Shown here one piece after another: positions 35,896 through 46,499 of a DNA stretch of 64,000 nucleotides. The stretch covers positions 84,533-148,532 of the forward strand of contig FN648527.1 in the NCBI GenBank assembly GCA_000310025.1, written 5' to 3'. The stretch is from Ectocarpus siliculosus. Lineage: Eukaryota > Sar > Phaeophyceae > Ectocarpales > Ectocarpaceae. The notes beneath the pieces are model-generated. The model saw only the letters and a list, made by a program, of their open reading frames with translations. It did no database searches and had not been told where the DNA came from. The position numbers and the translations under genes are program-made. The first letter of the stretch is position 1; each line of letters starts with the position of its first letter.

Positions 35896-36781
35896 CTTCC
35901 TCTGTCCCATAAGTCTAGTCGGTTATGTTGGGGGAGACCGTTAACGGTGTCGGATGCCTTCGGCGATGATTTTTTTAAAATCTTGAGCGTTTTTTGGGTC
36001 GAAACACATTTTTTTTTCTTGCGCACTACCCTGCATGATCTAGCGGCCAGCAAAAAAGTAGTCTGACCAAAAATGGCCATTTTTAGACCCCTTTCCAGAG
36101 GGGGGTGGGGTGGGGGCACTATGAAAAACAATACAACGACACCCAAGCCTTGCCCCAAACCCTAAACCTAACTCCGCTCTACTCAAGAATCACACCGCGT
36201 CCCCACATACTAAAACCAGTATAATAGTGAACCCGCACTAAAAAAGACACGGGCCTTACACAAAAACAAGGATACTTGGGGACCCACACTGAAACCAAGA
36301 CAATTGGGGTTACCACACTAAAACCAAGACACTTGCGGGGCAAAACAAAGAGGGGTACGGCCCTCTTACCTTACGCCTCCTCGTCATCTGCCAGATAGTC
36401 CCAAGCCTTCTTAAAGGCCTCCTCATCGTACTTTACCCTTCTTTCCAACGTTCCCGCCCTCTGCCGCACCCTCACCCCGGTACGTTCAACACTTAAGCCG
36501 TTGTCGCCCATCTTGCGGAGTGTTTGTGGGCTGTGGTATGCTGAATTTTAGGAAGTTTTGCGGGAATTCTATAAAATATTCTAAATAAAAAACTTGAAAA
36601 AATTCCCATAATTTCCTGTTTTCTGACCCTTTGTTTGTGGTCAAGTACTTTTTTTTTCTTTCCCATCACCATCGTCTACACGTCAGCTTTCAAACGAACC
36701 TAACTAAAAGGGTAGGGTCAACTTCTAATTACACGAACAACTTGTCATCCATAACCGACTAGACTTTTGGGACAGAGGAAG
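35896..36781. mobile_element. 886-bp TA-flanked inverted-repeat element, mariner/Stowaway-like
   Basis: The 31-base terminal inverted repeats start CTTCCTCTGTCCCA and differ at one position between 35896-35926 and 36751-36781. TA dinucleotides flank both ends (35894-35895, 36782-36783). No transposase is encoded. The interior has short imperfect repeats of CACACTAAAACCAAGACA type. The ends strongly resemble the CTCCCTCCGTCCCATAAT ends of plant Stowaway/mariner-like elements, so a Tc1/mariner relationship is inferred. Confidence 0.85.
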
Positions 36782-37056
36782 TACACAGTTAAACAAAAGA
36801 GATAAACTTTTCGTGATACCACACCGTTTCATGGAATAATTGCTGCAAGTTAGTCAGAAGTTAATCTGCGCACAGTGAACGTTCTGGGTTGTGTAATCAA
36901 CTTCATGGGATAACTGCAGGAAGTTAGTCAGAGGTTAGAATATTTGCAGAGTGAATGAAAGAGTGCATATCCGGGTCACTCTCACTTTCGACATCCTCTC
37001 CTCTCATCCCCGCATCGACCTTCAGCTGCAACACAACATGAACGCCCTCTCCCATA

Positions 37057-37407
37057 ATGCCCAGCAACCTCGCCCCGGTGGGAGGTACTCCTCCGCTCGG
37101 GATCCCAACCGACCAGGTCAACAGCCGCGGCTACAAAGGTAAAAGAAAGTTCTCTCTTTTTAATTTTTTTCAATTTAATTCCGCCTGATGTGTGCCCGAA
37201 CGTTGTTCAGGTGTTGCATGAAGACCTGACATGAAACTGCATCGCAACCGCAACCGCTAAATCTCTCCACAACAATGCCCTTTTTGCTTGCTGTTGTTGT
37301 CAGAGTGGAACAATATCCACGCGGTGTGGCGTCTTTACGCTGGTGTCAAGTCTCCGGACGGCAAGGAGTTCAAGCACGTCACCGTCGCCCCCGCCAGCCT
37401 TATCAAA
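37057..37407 (+). CDS. Two-exon N-terminal part of an unknown gene
   Basis: Exon 1 is 37057-37138 (ATG to AAAG/GTAAAAG) and exon 2 is 37304-37407 (after a TTGTTGTTGTCAG acceptor, ending AAA/GTAAAT). The phases fit: one base from exon 1 plus two from exon 2 give a glutamate codon. The joined start reads MPSNLAPVGGTPPLG and continues through NNIHAVWRLYAGVKSPDGKE to APASLIK, 62 residues. The next intron contains the hAT-like transposon. A likely downstream exon is at 43184-43471 but is one base out of phase and has a stop, so the gene is probably dead or misses an exon. No family recognised. Confidence 0.5.
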
Positions 37408-37781
37408 GTAAATCATGTGTACACCCGTTTACATCGGAACGTGATTGTGTAGTGAACAGTTAGCCCTGCGCCTGACCCTGTTTTTGCGCCAAATTTCTGT
37501 CCAGCGGATGTTCTTTCGAACATACTTTTTTATTTTTCATTTCGTTCTCAGACCAATCAACGCCCACCAATTTTGAAAGCAGCGTGCGTTTCCAGGACGA
37601 ACGGACCGAACATTTGCTGTGATGGCTCGAATTTGAATTTTTTTGAATTTGTTTTGAGCGCGTGTGGATGCGCATGAACAACAACACACTGACAACACAC
37701 GGCGGTGGGGTTGGTGTTAGTGCTCCCTCGTGATCCAAGTAGACCTGCGACCACCCCACCGCGGACCAGCGCCACAATTTA

Positions 37782-38561
37782 ATGGCCGATGACGCGGAAG
37801 ATGCGCGGAACGCATCCTCTACTCTGCCAACTCTTCCTGAAATCATTTTTGAATTCGAGGAGGAGAGTGGGGACCTTCCCCTTTTTGCTCTCCGCATTGG
37901 CTGCCTGCTTCACGTGCTACACCTCTCCATCAACGCGGGGATGGCGTGTGAGGTTTTCATGGGCCTTCTTGGCAAAGGTTCCTGGCACGAGTTGGAACAT
38001 CAACACCTCGTGGCACTGCTTGGGTCGATCTGATACAACACCAGCAAGTCCGACTCCTCTTGCATTTCATGGAAAATATTTCAGCGCCTCGTGTTTGGGT
38101 GCAAAGGCTTTCAGTGGAAGAACAAGTTCATTAGGCCGGCCGAAACGCGATGGAAGGTCGTTTGGGACGGGGCAGAAGTGCTTGAGGACCGATGGGAGGA
38201 GGCTAGATGGTTGCATGCGAAGTGAGCCGCCCAGGAGATGCTAGGCACGCCGTTCATGGGTTACTGGTTCAAGGCACTCTGCATGCTTGACAACCCTCTC
38301 ATTCGTGTACACGCAAAGTTTTGCGTTGAGCTGAGAAAAGCAGTTGTCGGCTGGGCATACAACTGGATTCGGGGGAAGGGTGGCTACTTGTTGAAGGGCA
38401 CGGCTGGCGGAGCGGAGCGTCTGCCCCCTGGGATGCGTTTGGCGGAGGCGGCCGACTTCTCTTTGCTGCTGCTGCGGCGGATCGAGGAGCTTCGCGCTCG
38501 CCCGTGGAAATATTTGACGGAGCTGCTCTGGTTTGCTCTCAACGAGCTGACAGAAAACGAG
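37782..38561 (+). pseudogene. hAT-like transposase, central part, with two stops
   Basis: One frame runs from MADDAEDARN to LNELTENE and a GAG/GTAAGA donor at 38561-38562, interrupted by TGA at 38031 and TGA at 38223. It contains IGCLLHVLHLSIN, the hAT-type cysteine-histidine region after the second catalytic aspartate, an AETRWKVVWDGAEVLEDRW segment (hAT TRW region) and FKALCMLDNPLIRVHAKFC. Family assignment is from motif order, not alignment. Upstream parts of the transposase are on the opposite strand at 40803-41640. Confidence 0.55.
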
Positions 38562-38670
38562 GTAAGAAGGATGGGCATAGATGTATGTTGTACGTGATTG
38601 ATGTGTTCCCTGTTCGTTTCCTGCACTTCATCCCTGCCGAAGTGCCGTCTTTCGGGCTGTGCTTGGCAAG

Positions 38671-38693
38671 TGCTGCTGCTGCTGCTGCTGCTG
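38671..38693 (+). repeat. CTG microsatellite
   Basis: Eight CTG-type units in the presumed intron of the transposase pseudogene. Confidence 0.85.
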
Positions 38694-38868
38694 CATACCC
38701 TCCTCGTTTTCATGTTTTGTTTCTTTAGAAAAAGCCCGCCTTTTTCTCGGTGATTCTTTGCCAGACCTCGTTTCGTTTTGGTCCGTCTGCTCTCCTCATG
38801 TATGCTACGCGCCCTCCTTATGCCGCTGAAGGGCAATCGCTAGCAGCACCGATCAACCCTCACACCCC

Positions 38869-39887
38869 ATGATTTACCTCACGATTCTCTCCCTAAGGCT
38901 GGACCCTCACGCCCCTGGATTCCCTGCTGCCCTCCCCAAATGCTGCATGCAGTTTCGCCACTTTTTGCAGAACTTCGAGAACGAGGAAGGTGTTTTTTTC
39001 TGGGAGATGAGTGAGCGCTGGACAAAATGGACCGACATGCATCAGCACCTCCCCTACAGCATGGCCAGGTTAGCTTGCAGTTACTATACGAGGGCAAGTG
39101 GGCGGGGGCGGACAAGGCAAACGAGCATGCTGTAGGGAAGGAGTTTGCGCGGGCATTGCTAGTGGCGCTATGGCCTGAGAAAAACGAGAGTGCTGAGTGG
39201 AGGGAGTGGCAGGAGGAGCATGACATTCTCGGAATTTTGGAGGGGGACCTCTCGGAGGCAACGACACCAGGAGAAAAAGATAAGCTAACGTTTGGCATGT
39301 ACACGGAGTTGAACGAGAGTGCTGAGTTCAGAAAAGAGGTTGAGGTGTACGCCGCATCTGCGCACGAGAAGAAAGAGGTTGTAAGCGACGACCTAGATGT
39401 TGACAATCCACCGCCGCGTGTCTCAGCTTTTGGCATGATTTGGAACTTCCCTCTTTTATACGAATGGGCTCGTCACGCGATTTTCCTCGCTGTAATTCAT
39501 GAACAGCTTGTGGGGAGCGTGTTTTCAAAGTACGATACTTGCACGCAGCAGCACGACTCGAGGGAGATTGATATCGTTCGCCTTGGCCAGTTCCGCTCGG
39601 CCCAGTCTAGGAGAATACGGAAGTTGCACGCGTCCAACCATGAAATTCGGGAGGCAGGAAACAAGGCAATTGCCGAAGCGAGAGCGTTGCGGAAAGCTGC
39701 CTCAGAAGCAGTTCCGAATGAGAGACAGCAGCGCAAACGCGGGCATGATGTAACCCAGTTTGTGAGGACTGCAACTAATAAAGCTAAGTATGGCCCAGGG
39801 TGGCAGGTTAGGAGCGTGCTTGATATGTCGGAGTCGGAGTCTGAGAGTGATGTGTCCGCGGAGCTCAGCGGAGAGGAGGATGATTAG
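38869..39887 (+). pseudogene. hAT-like transposase, C-terminal part
   Basis: A frame starting around 38890 gives SERWTKWTDMHQHLPYSMARL, then a frameshift near 39065 moves into the frame that runs to 39887. That part has WNFPLLYEWARHAIFLAVIH followed by VGSVFSKYDT, which matches the hAT dimerisation region pattern (W..FP.L...A ... ES.FS). The last 100 residues are basic then acidic (DMSESESESDVSAELSGEED). It follows 37782-38561 after a putative intron. Confidence 0.55.
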
Positions 39888-39920
39888 ATGTGATAGAAAA
39901 TACGCCGTACTTCGGAAGTA

Positions 39921-40680
39921 GATGGATGAAGGCTGCAGTATTTTTGAATCAACACGAAAAAAAAACTTTGGTTAAACAACACAACAACACCCGAAGGAAC
40001 TGCCCGCGCTCGCAACCTTTCCTCCCCTGCTCGAGGTCGAAGAGGTATTGGGCAGCAAGTGTATAAGCCAGAGCCACTGATGGCGCAGCAACGATACAAA
40101 GGGCTGTAGTAGCGCCGGCCGTACAGCCTGTGCGCCGTGGTGCAAATGTTGGTGATGACGAAAGGAAGTCCGAAATCGATGGATTAATGAAGCAATATTT
40201 TCCAATCACCACGAAAAAAAAAGTTGTTTGCAGCAACACGGCATCCAAAAGGAACTGCCCGCGCTCGCAAACTTTCTTTCCCCGCACGTGGTCAAAGAGG
40301 TACTACGCAGCAAGGGTATGGGCCAGAGCTACTAATGACACAGCAACGATATCAAGAGCTGCAGCAGCGCCGGCGGTAGCCTTTGCGCCGTGACGCAAAA
40401 TGTTAGCCATGACGAAAGAAACGAAGAAACAGATGGATGAAGGCAGCCATATTCTTTATTCAACACGCAAAAAAAATTTGTTTGACAAACACAACATCCA
40501 CAAGGAACTGCCCACGCTCGCAACCTTTCCTCCCCTGCACGAGGTCGAAGATGCAATGCGCAGCAAGTGTAGAATCCAGAGCTACTGATAACGCAGCAAC
40601 GACAGAAAGGACTGCAGTATCGCCGGCGGTACAGCCTTTGCGCCGTGGCGCAAAAATCAATTCACCGAAAAAAGGCAGCA
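39921..40680. repeat. Three ~255-bp tandem repeats inside the hAT-like element
   Basis: Units begin GATGGAT at 39921, 40178 and 40432. Each has an A-run, then GGAACTGCCC(G/A)CGCTCGCAA and a final TTTGCGCCGTG. They sit between the convergent halves of the transposase. Confidence 0.85.
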
Positions 40681-40802
40681 GCAGCAGCAGCAACAGCTGA
40701 AAAAAGAACACACGCACGAAAAACAACTTTACCCTCTCACACATTATCTCTGGTGCTCCGGCCACCACCGCGCTTGCTTTGTCTCCAGCCCCACCCACGA
40801 AC

Positions 40803-41640
40803 CTAAGACGAGTGCCTGCCACCCCGACCCCTACCAGCTCGCCCTTCGCCGCTCCTTCCTCTTGCGCTGCTGCGTCCTCTCTCCGCGTTTCCGCCACGGC
40901 CTCTTCCCGCGTTTTGACCTCTTGCTTGCCCACCCCGCGATCCTCGCCCACGCCCTCTATCGCGGCCAGGTGCCGTGGTGTCCTCCCCACGGAGTTTCTG
41001 ATGCAGGTTGGTCACACAGCCGCCCCTTGCGCCCGAGACAAAAGCAGTGTTGTCAGAGAGGACGTAAAGCACTTGGTGGCGAGGATATTTCAACACGTTC
41101 ACGATTGTGTCGGTAGAAGAGTGCCGCTTGAGTTTCTGCTGTCTTGTCTTTCATGCTGCACATGCGAAGGAGCCCCCACCAAGGTGCATCAGCAACCACG
41201 TCCCAAAACCCCACGAAGATGGGGAAATTTTTGTCGCCCTTTCGCAGCGATTCGTCGCCCGCGATAAGCAAGTAGGGTGCTTTCGAGAATGGTGGCGATC
41301 AGTTCCGCCATGTCTAGATGCGCGCTGCCAAGAGCGAGCCGCTGTGCGGTTTTGCCATGAAATTTCATCTTGCCGCTGTTGACGTCTAGCGCGACATCCA
41401 CCGCCAACCGCAACGTGGACATGATCAAGCGACCGCCCTGGCAAAGCGGGGTGCCGACCTCGGGGTATTCTTGAACAACCCCATACGACCGCCTCTTGCT
41501 GCTCTTCTCCTCCGTCGAGTCACCCTCTTCTTCTTCCGCGATCACAGCGAGCGCCCGCTCGGAGTCAATATCAATCCGGCGAAAATTGCTTTGCATCATT
41601 TCGAACGGTCCATCGTCCTTCGCGGTGCTGATTTTCATCA
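40803..41640 (-). pseudogene. hAT-like transposase, N-terminal/core part on the opposite strand
   Basis: Minus-strand text continues through several frames: RRIDIDSERALAVIAEEE, then HLDMAELIATILEST, then, after a frameshift near 41270, FWDVVADAPWWGLLRMCSM and ETQAALFYRHNRER, then after another shift near 41090 YVLSDNTAFVSGARGGCVTN. SDNT...SGA.GG matches the hAT second catalytic aspartate region (DN at 41055-41050). It then runs into an unrelated arginine/glycine-rich tail. The natural continuation, IGCLLHVLHL, is on the plus strand at 37.9 kb, so the gene was split by an internal inversion. Confidence 0.45.
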
Positions 41641-42556
41641 TCATTGCGGCGAGGGCCTCAGAGCACTCTTTGCCTCCTCGCGGAGCACGGTGATCCTCTC
41701 TTTCTGACGTTTGCCCTGTTGTCGGCACAAACAGCGCGGTCATGGCAGTAGCTACGCATGAGATACACAAACAAAAACATATCAGAAAACCTATGCATGC
41801 TTTGTCGCACAAAATTTCCAGTTGCCTGTTTTTTTGTTGGCATGAAAAAAAAAGACCGTTGAAGTGAGCAAGAGTACGTAGCCCTCTCCTCGCTCTCTCC
41901 TCGCTTACCTGCTTCCTCAAAATTGCGTTGGCGTTCACCAGCGCGGCCATTGAAGCCAGTTCTCTCTTCCTCTGGCCTCTCGCCATCGAGTCTCGGATGA
42001 CCTGCTTCCGAAGAGAAAGCGCGGGAGAAGTAGCAGCACCACCACCACCACCCCCACCACCACCAGCAGGAGCGTGGAGACCAGCGTCCTTTACTGTCTG
42101 TCGATATTTCGCATCCAGCTTGCGCTTCTCCAGCGCCAACACCGACAGCTTCTCCGTCAAGCGCTGCACTTGCTGGCGCTCCTTCTCCAGCTTCTTCTCC
42201 GTCCTCACTCGGCTCTCGTGCTCAGCCGCTGCCGCTTGTGCTGCTCCCAGGCGTAGCTCTCGTTGCTTGCTTGCTTCAACGTTTGCTGCTGCTGCTAGTT
42301 TTTCCGCCTCTCTCTTTGTCGCATTCGCCTTGTTCCTTTGTACGCGGACGGCATCAGCTCTCGCTTTTGCGGCGTCGTGGCTCCGTGTCAACTCCTTGAC
42401 GTCTGCTTTCTGCACGAGCTTGTTGTACCTGGCTTGCGACGCTCTATTTTCCATCGTCATGCCGTTTCGTTCGACACATTTCGCATTTTGGGCCTTGAAT
42501 TTTATGTTGAGTTTCCTCTGCGAAGGCGGTGAAGAATTCGACCGTGCCTTGCCCAT
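41641..42556 (-). CDS. Coiled-coil protein encoded in the hAT-like element
   Basis: Exon 1 is 42556-41909 (216 residues from ATG), ending at CAG/GTAAGC; exon 2 starts at 41715 after an ACAACAG acceptor and adds 24 residues (from GKRQKERITVLREE) to a stop at 41641, total 240. The protein is almost entirely charged helix with heptads from residue ~55 to 150, then nine glycines, then a second basic helix. If unspliced, the frame stays open to 41189 in a different register that overlaps the transposase remnant. Its role is unknown; an accessory or DNA-binding partner of the transposase is possible. Confidence 0.5.
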
Positions 42557-43183
42557 GGCAACACGCCAGCACCCGGTCTTAGGATGCGAAGTGACCGACG
42601 ACGGTGCACTCGTTTTAAGAACGGTTTCTTGTGTGACCTCGATAGAAACAAGAGCTGTGTTTTGGTCGGTGGCGATATTTGTTATAGACTTGCACGTTCG
42701 CGGCAGCTGGGAATAAAGGCCGAAATTGACTTGGTTTTAGAGAGTTTGGTGGGTTAGAACCCGCCGATTGAAAAACTGACAGACAATAACACGCATATGT
42801 CCTGTTCACAGGTGTATCCTTTACCGCAGGAGCCAACTCGTTTGTGGCATCGAGTATTTCGCGTTCTCCTCTCGCTGTTTAATATCAAGTCAAAACAAGG
42901 TTTGGCGTCGTCAACCGGACAAGCGGAAAAACTTTGTTTTGGTCAGAGAAAGCCGAATAGCCGTGCCACGCGCATACAACATTTTGGGTCAGGCGCAGGG
43001 CTAACAGTCGTGCGTGTGCGTAGTTACCTAGATATGGGTGCGCGGATGCATCCGACTGTTGCTGTAAATTAGTTACCAATATGTCACAAAATTACGCCGT
43101 GTTCACCGGTCGCCGTCACAAATAAAATATCACTTTTTTATATAGTAAAACCATGTGAAATTTATTCCTTATATTTTCCCCAG

Positions 43184-43471
43184 ACACCCATCCGATATCC
43201 ACTGCAAAGGTGCACTGCGAGTGTCATGACGCAGCGACTAACGAGGAAGACCTGACCGACGGGTGCACGGGCGAGATCGTCGAGGACAACCTGATCATCA
43301 AGGATTGGGACTCCCCGCCGCTGCACTACTAGTGCGCCCGCCGCCTGTGGGACCAGACCATCCACGAGTTCCCGTACAAGACCGACGAGCACCGCGACCT
43401 GGGAACTACCCACGACAAGGAGTCTTCCCAGCCCTCCGCCACCTTCCCGGCCGCCCTCGCCGACCTCTATA
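43184..43471 (+). pseudogene. Probable downstream exon of the interrupted gene
   Basis: It follows a good TTATATTTTCCCCAG acceptor and ends at a GTAAGA donor. The coding-like frame reads VHCECHDAATNEEDLTDGC, then IVEDNLIIKDWDSPPLHY, a TAG at 43330, then CARRLWDQTIHEFPYKTDE. GC-rich third positions support coding. The frame needs a phase-1 upstream exon, whereas 37407 is phase 0, so an exon is missing or the gene has decayed. No family recognised. Confidence 0.45.
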
Positions 43472-43585
43472 GTAAGACGCGTGTTTCCATTTCAGAAAAA
43501 AGCAAACGTCTCAAGTCATTTAAGGCACATTGTGCCACCTTCAACTGGCTTTCGCCAACTACCAATAGAGTAAAGATATCACCAC

Positions 43586-44880
43586 ATGTCTGACAATCAT
43601 CGATGTCGGCCGACGCCAATTCATCGGGTAACTCGTTCAGCAGCCGCATCTCAAAATCGCCAAACACGATCACATACTGCACGTCACAATCCACACCAAA
43701 TATCAACACCCAGCCAGAGTAATACTCCCTCAAAGAACGAACAAACAACTCAAACTCGACGACCACCTTCAGCTCGTCGAAATACCCAACGAAGATCGCT
43801 CGGCCAACAACGAACAACGCCTGAAACTCGAACTCCACAAACCTGTCCGGATAACGAGCAACACGCAGTACTAGCAAGATCTCGCAGACGAAGACGTGCT
43901 GAAATCTTAACGGAACGTCGACGTCGCAATGCAAACAATAACACACCACACGAGTCAGACCCTGAACTCGATATGATACGTACGTCAATATTTTAGCCAA
44001 ATACGGAATCGTGCACCAAGGTTACCGGCACCCAAACTAGACAGCCATCGCGGTGATGCAAAAAACAAATCCGCTTTGGAGTGCAAGACATTGACTCGCA
44101 ATCATTCGACTTCCCCTCGGCACCTTTCGAGCTAAAACACAAGGAAGGATGGATTTGGATTATTCACAAAATATCACTGTTCTCACTGCAATGCTCAACG
44201 TTGGAAAGAAGAAACGAGATTAAATTGTTGTACCAAAGGCAAGTCGTGTATCCATCGTCTCAAATCTACCCCCCACCATCTTATGGCGCTGTTTGAAACT
44301 GCTAAATATACTTCTGCTCAAAGAAGGTACAACGGGCTTTTCGGATTTAATGCATTAGGCGCAGGCAGTATTCAAAAAAAGACATGGACTCACCTTGCAT
44401 GGGCGTGCTTACCACCGCATATTCGACCTCCAACAACATTATGAGAACTATTCCGTGTCGAACAAATCGAGGTTTTACATATACGATTCTGAATTCACAC
44501 AGAACATTTCATCCCTTGAATTGGACGAAAACATCGCGACAACTTTACGAACGCATGTGCACAATAATATTCCGTGGGCACAACAATACCGATCTGCTGT
44601 AGATAGCGTTATTAACCAACCTAACGCCCACCACGCTGAATCCGCGGACCCTGCGTACATTGAGTTCGTTGAAGTAAGCCGAACAAACGACGGACCCGTT
44701 GTAGGTGAAAAGGTTTCAGCACCGGAAGTTGCAGCTTTAGTAATCACATCAGGTCAGGAAAACAGCGGATCACGTGCTGTAGTAACTTATCCACGCTACA
44801 GTCATGTGCTGTAGTAACTTATCCACGCGACAGTCCGAACGACAAGCCTAGGTTCCTGCCCCATCGCAGCTAAACGAATT
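43586..44880 (+). pseudogene. Helitron Rep/helicase, N-terminal remnant
   Basis: 43586-43996 is a basic arginine-rich frame with RSRRRRRAEILTERRRRNAN, typical of the start of Helitron proteins. In another frame from 44160 is YHCSHCNAQRWKEE (cysteines at 44178 and 44187), then NCCTKGKSC at 44223-44250, and RYNGLFGFNALGAG. This is the Helitron N-terminal zinc-binding pattern CxxCxAxxW..E..CC.KGK followed by the YN..F.F region. After a frameshift near 44390 the next frame gives GRAYHRIFDL, then SRFYIYDSEF and PEVAALVITSGQE. No HUH nuclease or helicase part remains in the window. Decayed by frameshifts and a 32-base duplication. Confidence 0.75.
44773..44836 (+). repeat. 32-bp tandem duplication in the Helitron remnant
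   Basis: Two copies of a unit starting CACGTGCTGTAGTAACTTAT. The duplication adds two in-frame stops to the Helitron frame. Confidence 0.85.
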
Positions 44881-46340
44881 TTTGATGCTCAGATAAACAT
44901 CCACTTTAACGCCTCCACATTACCTCTTCCCCAACAACCTCTTTCTTCTGCTTGATGCTTGCCTTTTACGGTATCATCTAGGCATTATGACACGTACACG
45001 CTCTTACATCCATCTACCCAATAATTGCATTCTGCCGCCAGCGCATGCACCCTACCGCCTGCACCATCACCGACATCATCACGGCCATCACTGTCGCGCT
45101 TCAACATTATGAAGTTTGAGATCTCCGTACAATGCTGCAAAAGAAACCATACCTTCAGCAGTGGTAATCGGCAATAGCCACCAGGGCTGTAAGGCGCAAC
45201 GATGACCCGAGGCGGGAGGCGTCAACTCTTTCACCGTCAACTAGCGGCAACGCAGTCTGAATATTGCAAGTGTTCAACTCCTTTCACATTGGGAGGGATA
45301 CCGCATATCGGCGTCATTAGAGGGGGACATTAGAGAAGGGCGCGACATTAGAGCGGATCGACACTGAAGAAGATCGAATATGACCATTCGAGCGGGACGA
45401 CACTGACGAAGTTAGAGTAATAGTTCCAGAAGTTTAACACTGAAAAAGTTTGAATATGAGAGCTAGGCGGCAACACACCATCAACTACCGGCAAAACCGT
45501 CGAACAATTGCAGTGTTCGTTCTTTCTTTGGCTCCTTTGGGGAGAATATTGGCCACCGCTAAGCCACTTAGAGATCGCTGCCTGCGATTGTGACTACGTT
45601 CTTACCGGTGCAAGAACAAGGAGGCGACCGTAGCTTACATCTCTTTTTCGTCCGCACCGGGCGAAGCTAGACAAAAATTCACGTACACGCAACTCATTTG
45701 GCTTCATGTTACACCGGGAACGACACATTTCTCGAATACAACGCTGACATCTTCACACCGTTCATTCGGTCGCCCTTCGGCTTCATGACCTTGGTATGCA
45801 GTGCACAGCCTTCACACCTTCCCTTTAAGCCTACTACTGAGGACGAGGGCGCCTCCGCGCCCGAAGTCCGGAGCCCTTGTATATAACATGATATGTGTAT
45901 GTGTATGTTATGTGACAGACGCACGCCGCTGACTCAACGCCATCGTCGGGTCACGTGTGTGTCGCCCGCGCTGCTGGTGGACGGCGTGGTGGACGGCAGC
46001 GCGTGTATGTATGCGATGTGCCAGGCGCTGCGTGCCCCTTCCAGAAAGGGGCTTGCATGCGTGCTGGCACACAGCAGTTTCGGTTTGGTTGGGTTGTTTG
46101 GTGAGGTTGGGTTGGGTTGGGTTGGGTTGGGTTGGGTTGGTACAATCACTTCAGTAGGGTATTGACTTTTTGCGGTATAAGTTACTTGAGTTGAGTATTA
46201 ATTGCCATTACACATGTTACTGAGTTGAGTGTCAACTGTTTTTAATTGCCATTACACATGTTACTGAGTTGAGTGTCGACTGTTTGTTGTGACACAAAGT
46301 ACTTGAGTTGAGTATTGATTTCGATCAAATTTTACTTGAT
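44881..46340. other. No recognisable gene; short repeats
   Basis: Irregular GACATTAGAG/GACACTGA motifs occur at 45300-45460. Two and a half units of a TTACTGAGTTGAGT / TTGCCATTACACATG repeat lie at about 46180-46320. The frames are short. Confidence 0.4.
46105..46140 (+). repeat. GGGTT microsatellite
   Basis: Seven tandem GGGTT units, G-rich on the plus strand. Confidence 0.95.
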
Positions 46341-46499
46341 TCCAGTATATAAATGTCGGACAAGATTTTTGTGTGGCATTTTAGCGGAAGTGTGCTGGGT
46401 AAAACTCCAATTTCCATTTGGGGAACAGAGTCAACTGTAGAAAGCGATTACAATATACTTCGAGCACATAACACCGTAGCCCCCATGGCAAGTTGTGTG

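Larger units (their letters stand above)
37459..43005. mobile_element. hAT-like transposon inserted in an intron
   Basis: 20-base inverted repeats starting GTTAGCCCTGCGCCTGACCC are at 37459-37478 and 42986-43005. Inside are hAT-type transposase pieces on both strands, a coiled-coil gene and three tandem ~255-base repeats. I could not find a clean 8-base target duplication; the flanks read GTGAACA and AGTCGTG. The element lies in the intron between 37407 and 43184. It is non-functional as read, because the transposase is split and has stops. Confidence 0.7.

Noticed and set aside
41928-42716. 262-residue plus-strand ORF
   Set aside because: Antisense of the coiled-coil exon; rich in serine, phenylalanine and cysteine as expected of a shadow.
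43467-44000. 177-residue minus-strand ORF opposite the Helitron start
   Set aside because: The plus-strand frame has the basic composition expected of a Helitron N-terminus and the zinc motif follows on the same strand.
46105-46140. Telomeric repeat
   Set aside because: The unit is GGGTT, not TTAGGG, and the array is short and internal.
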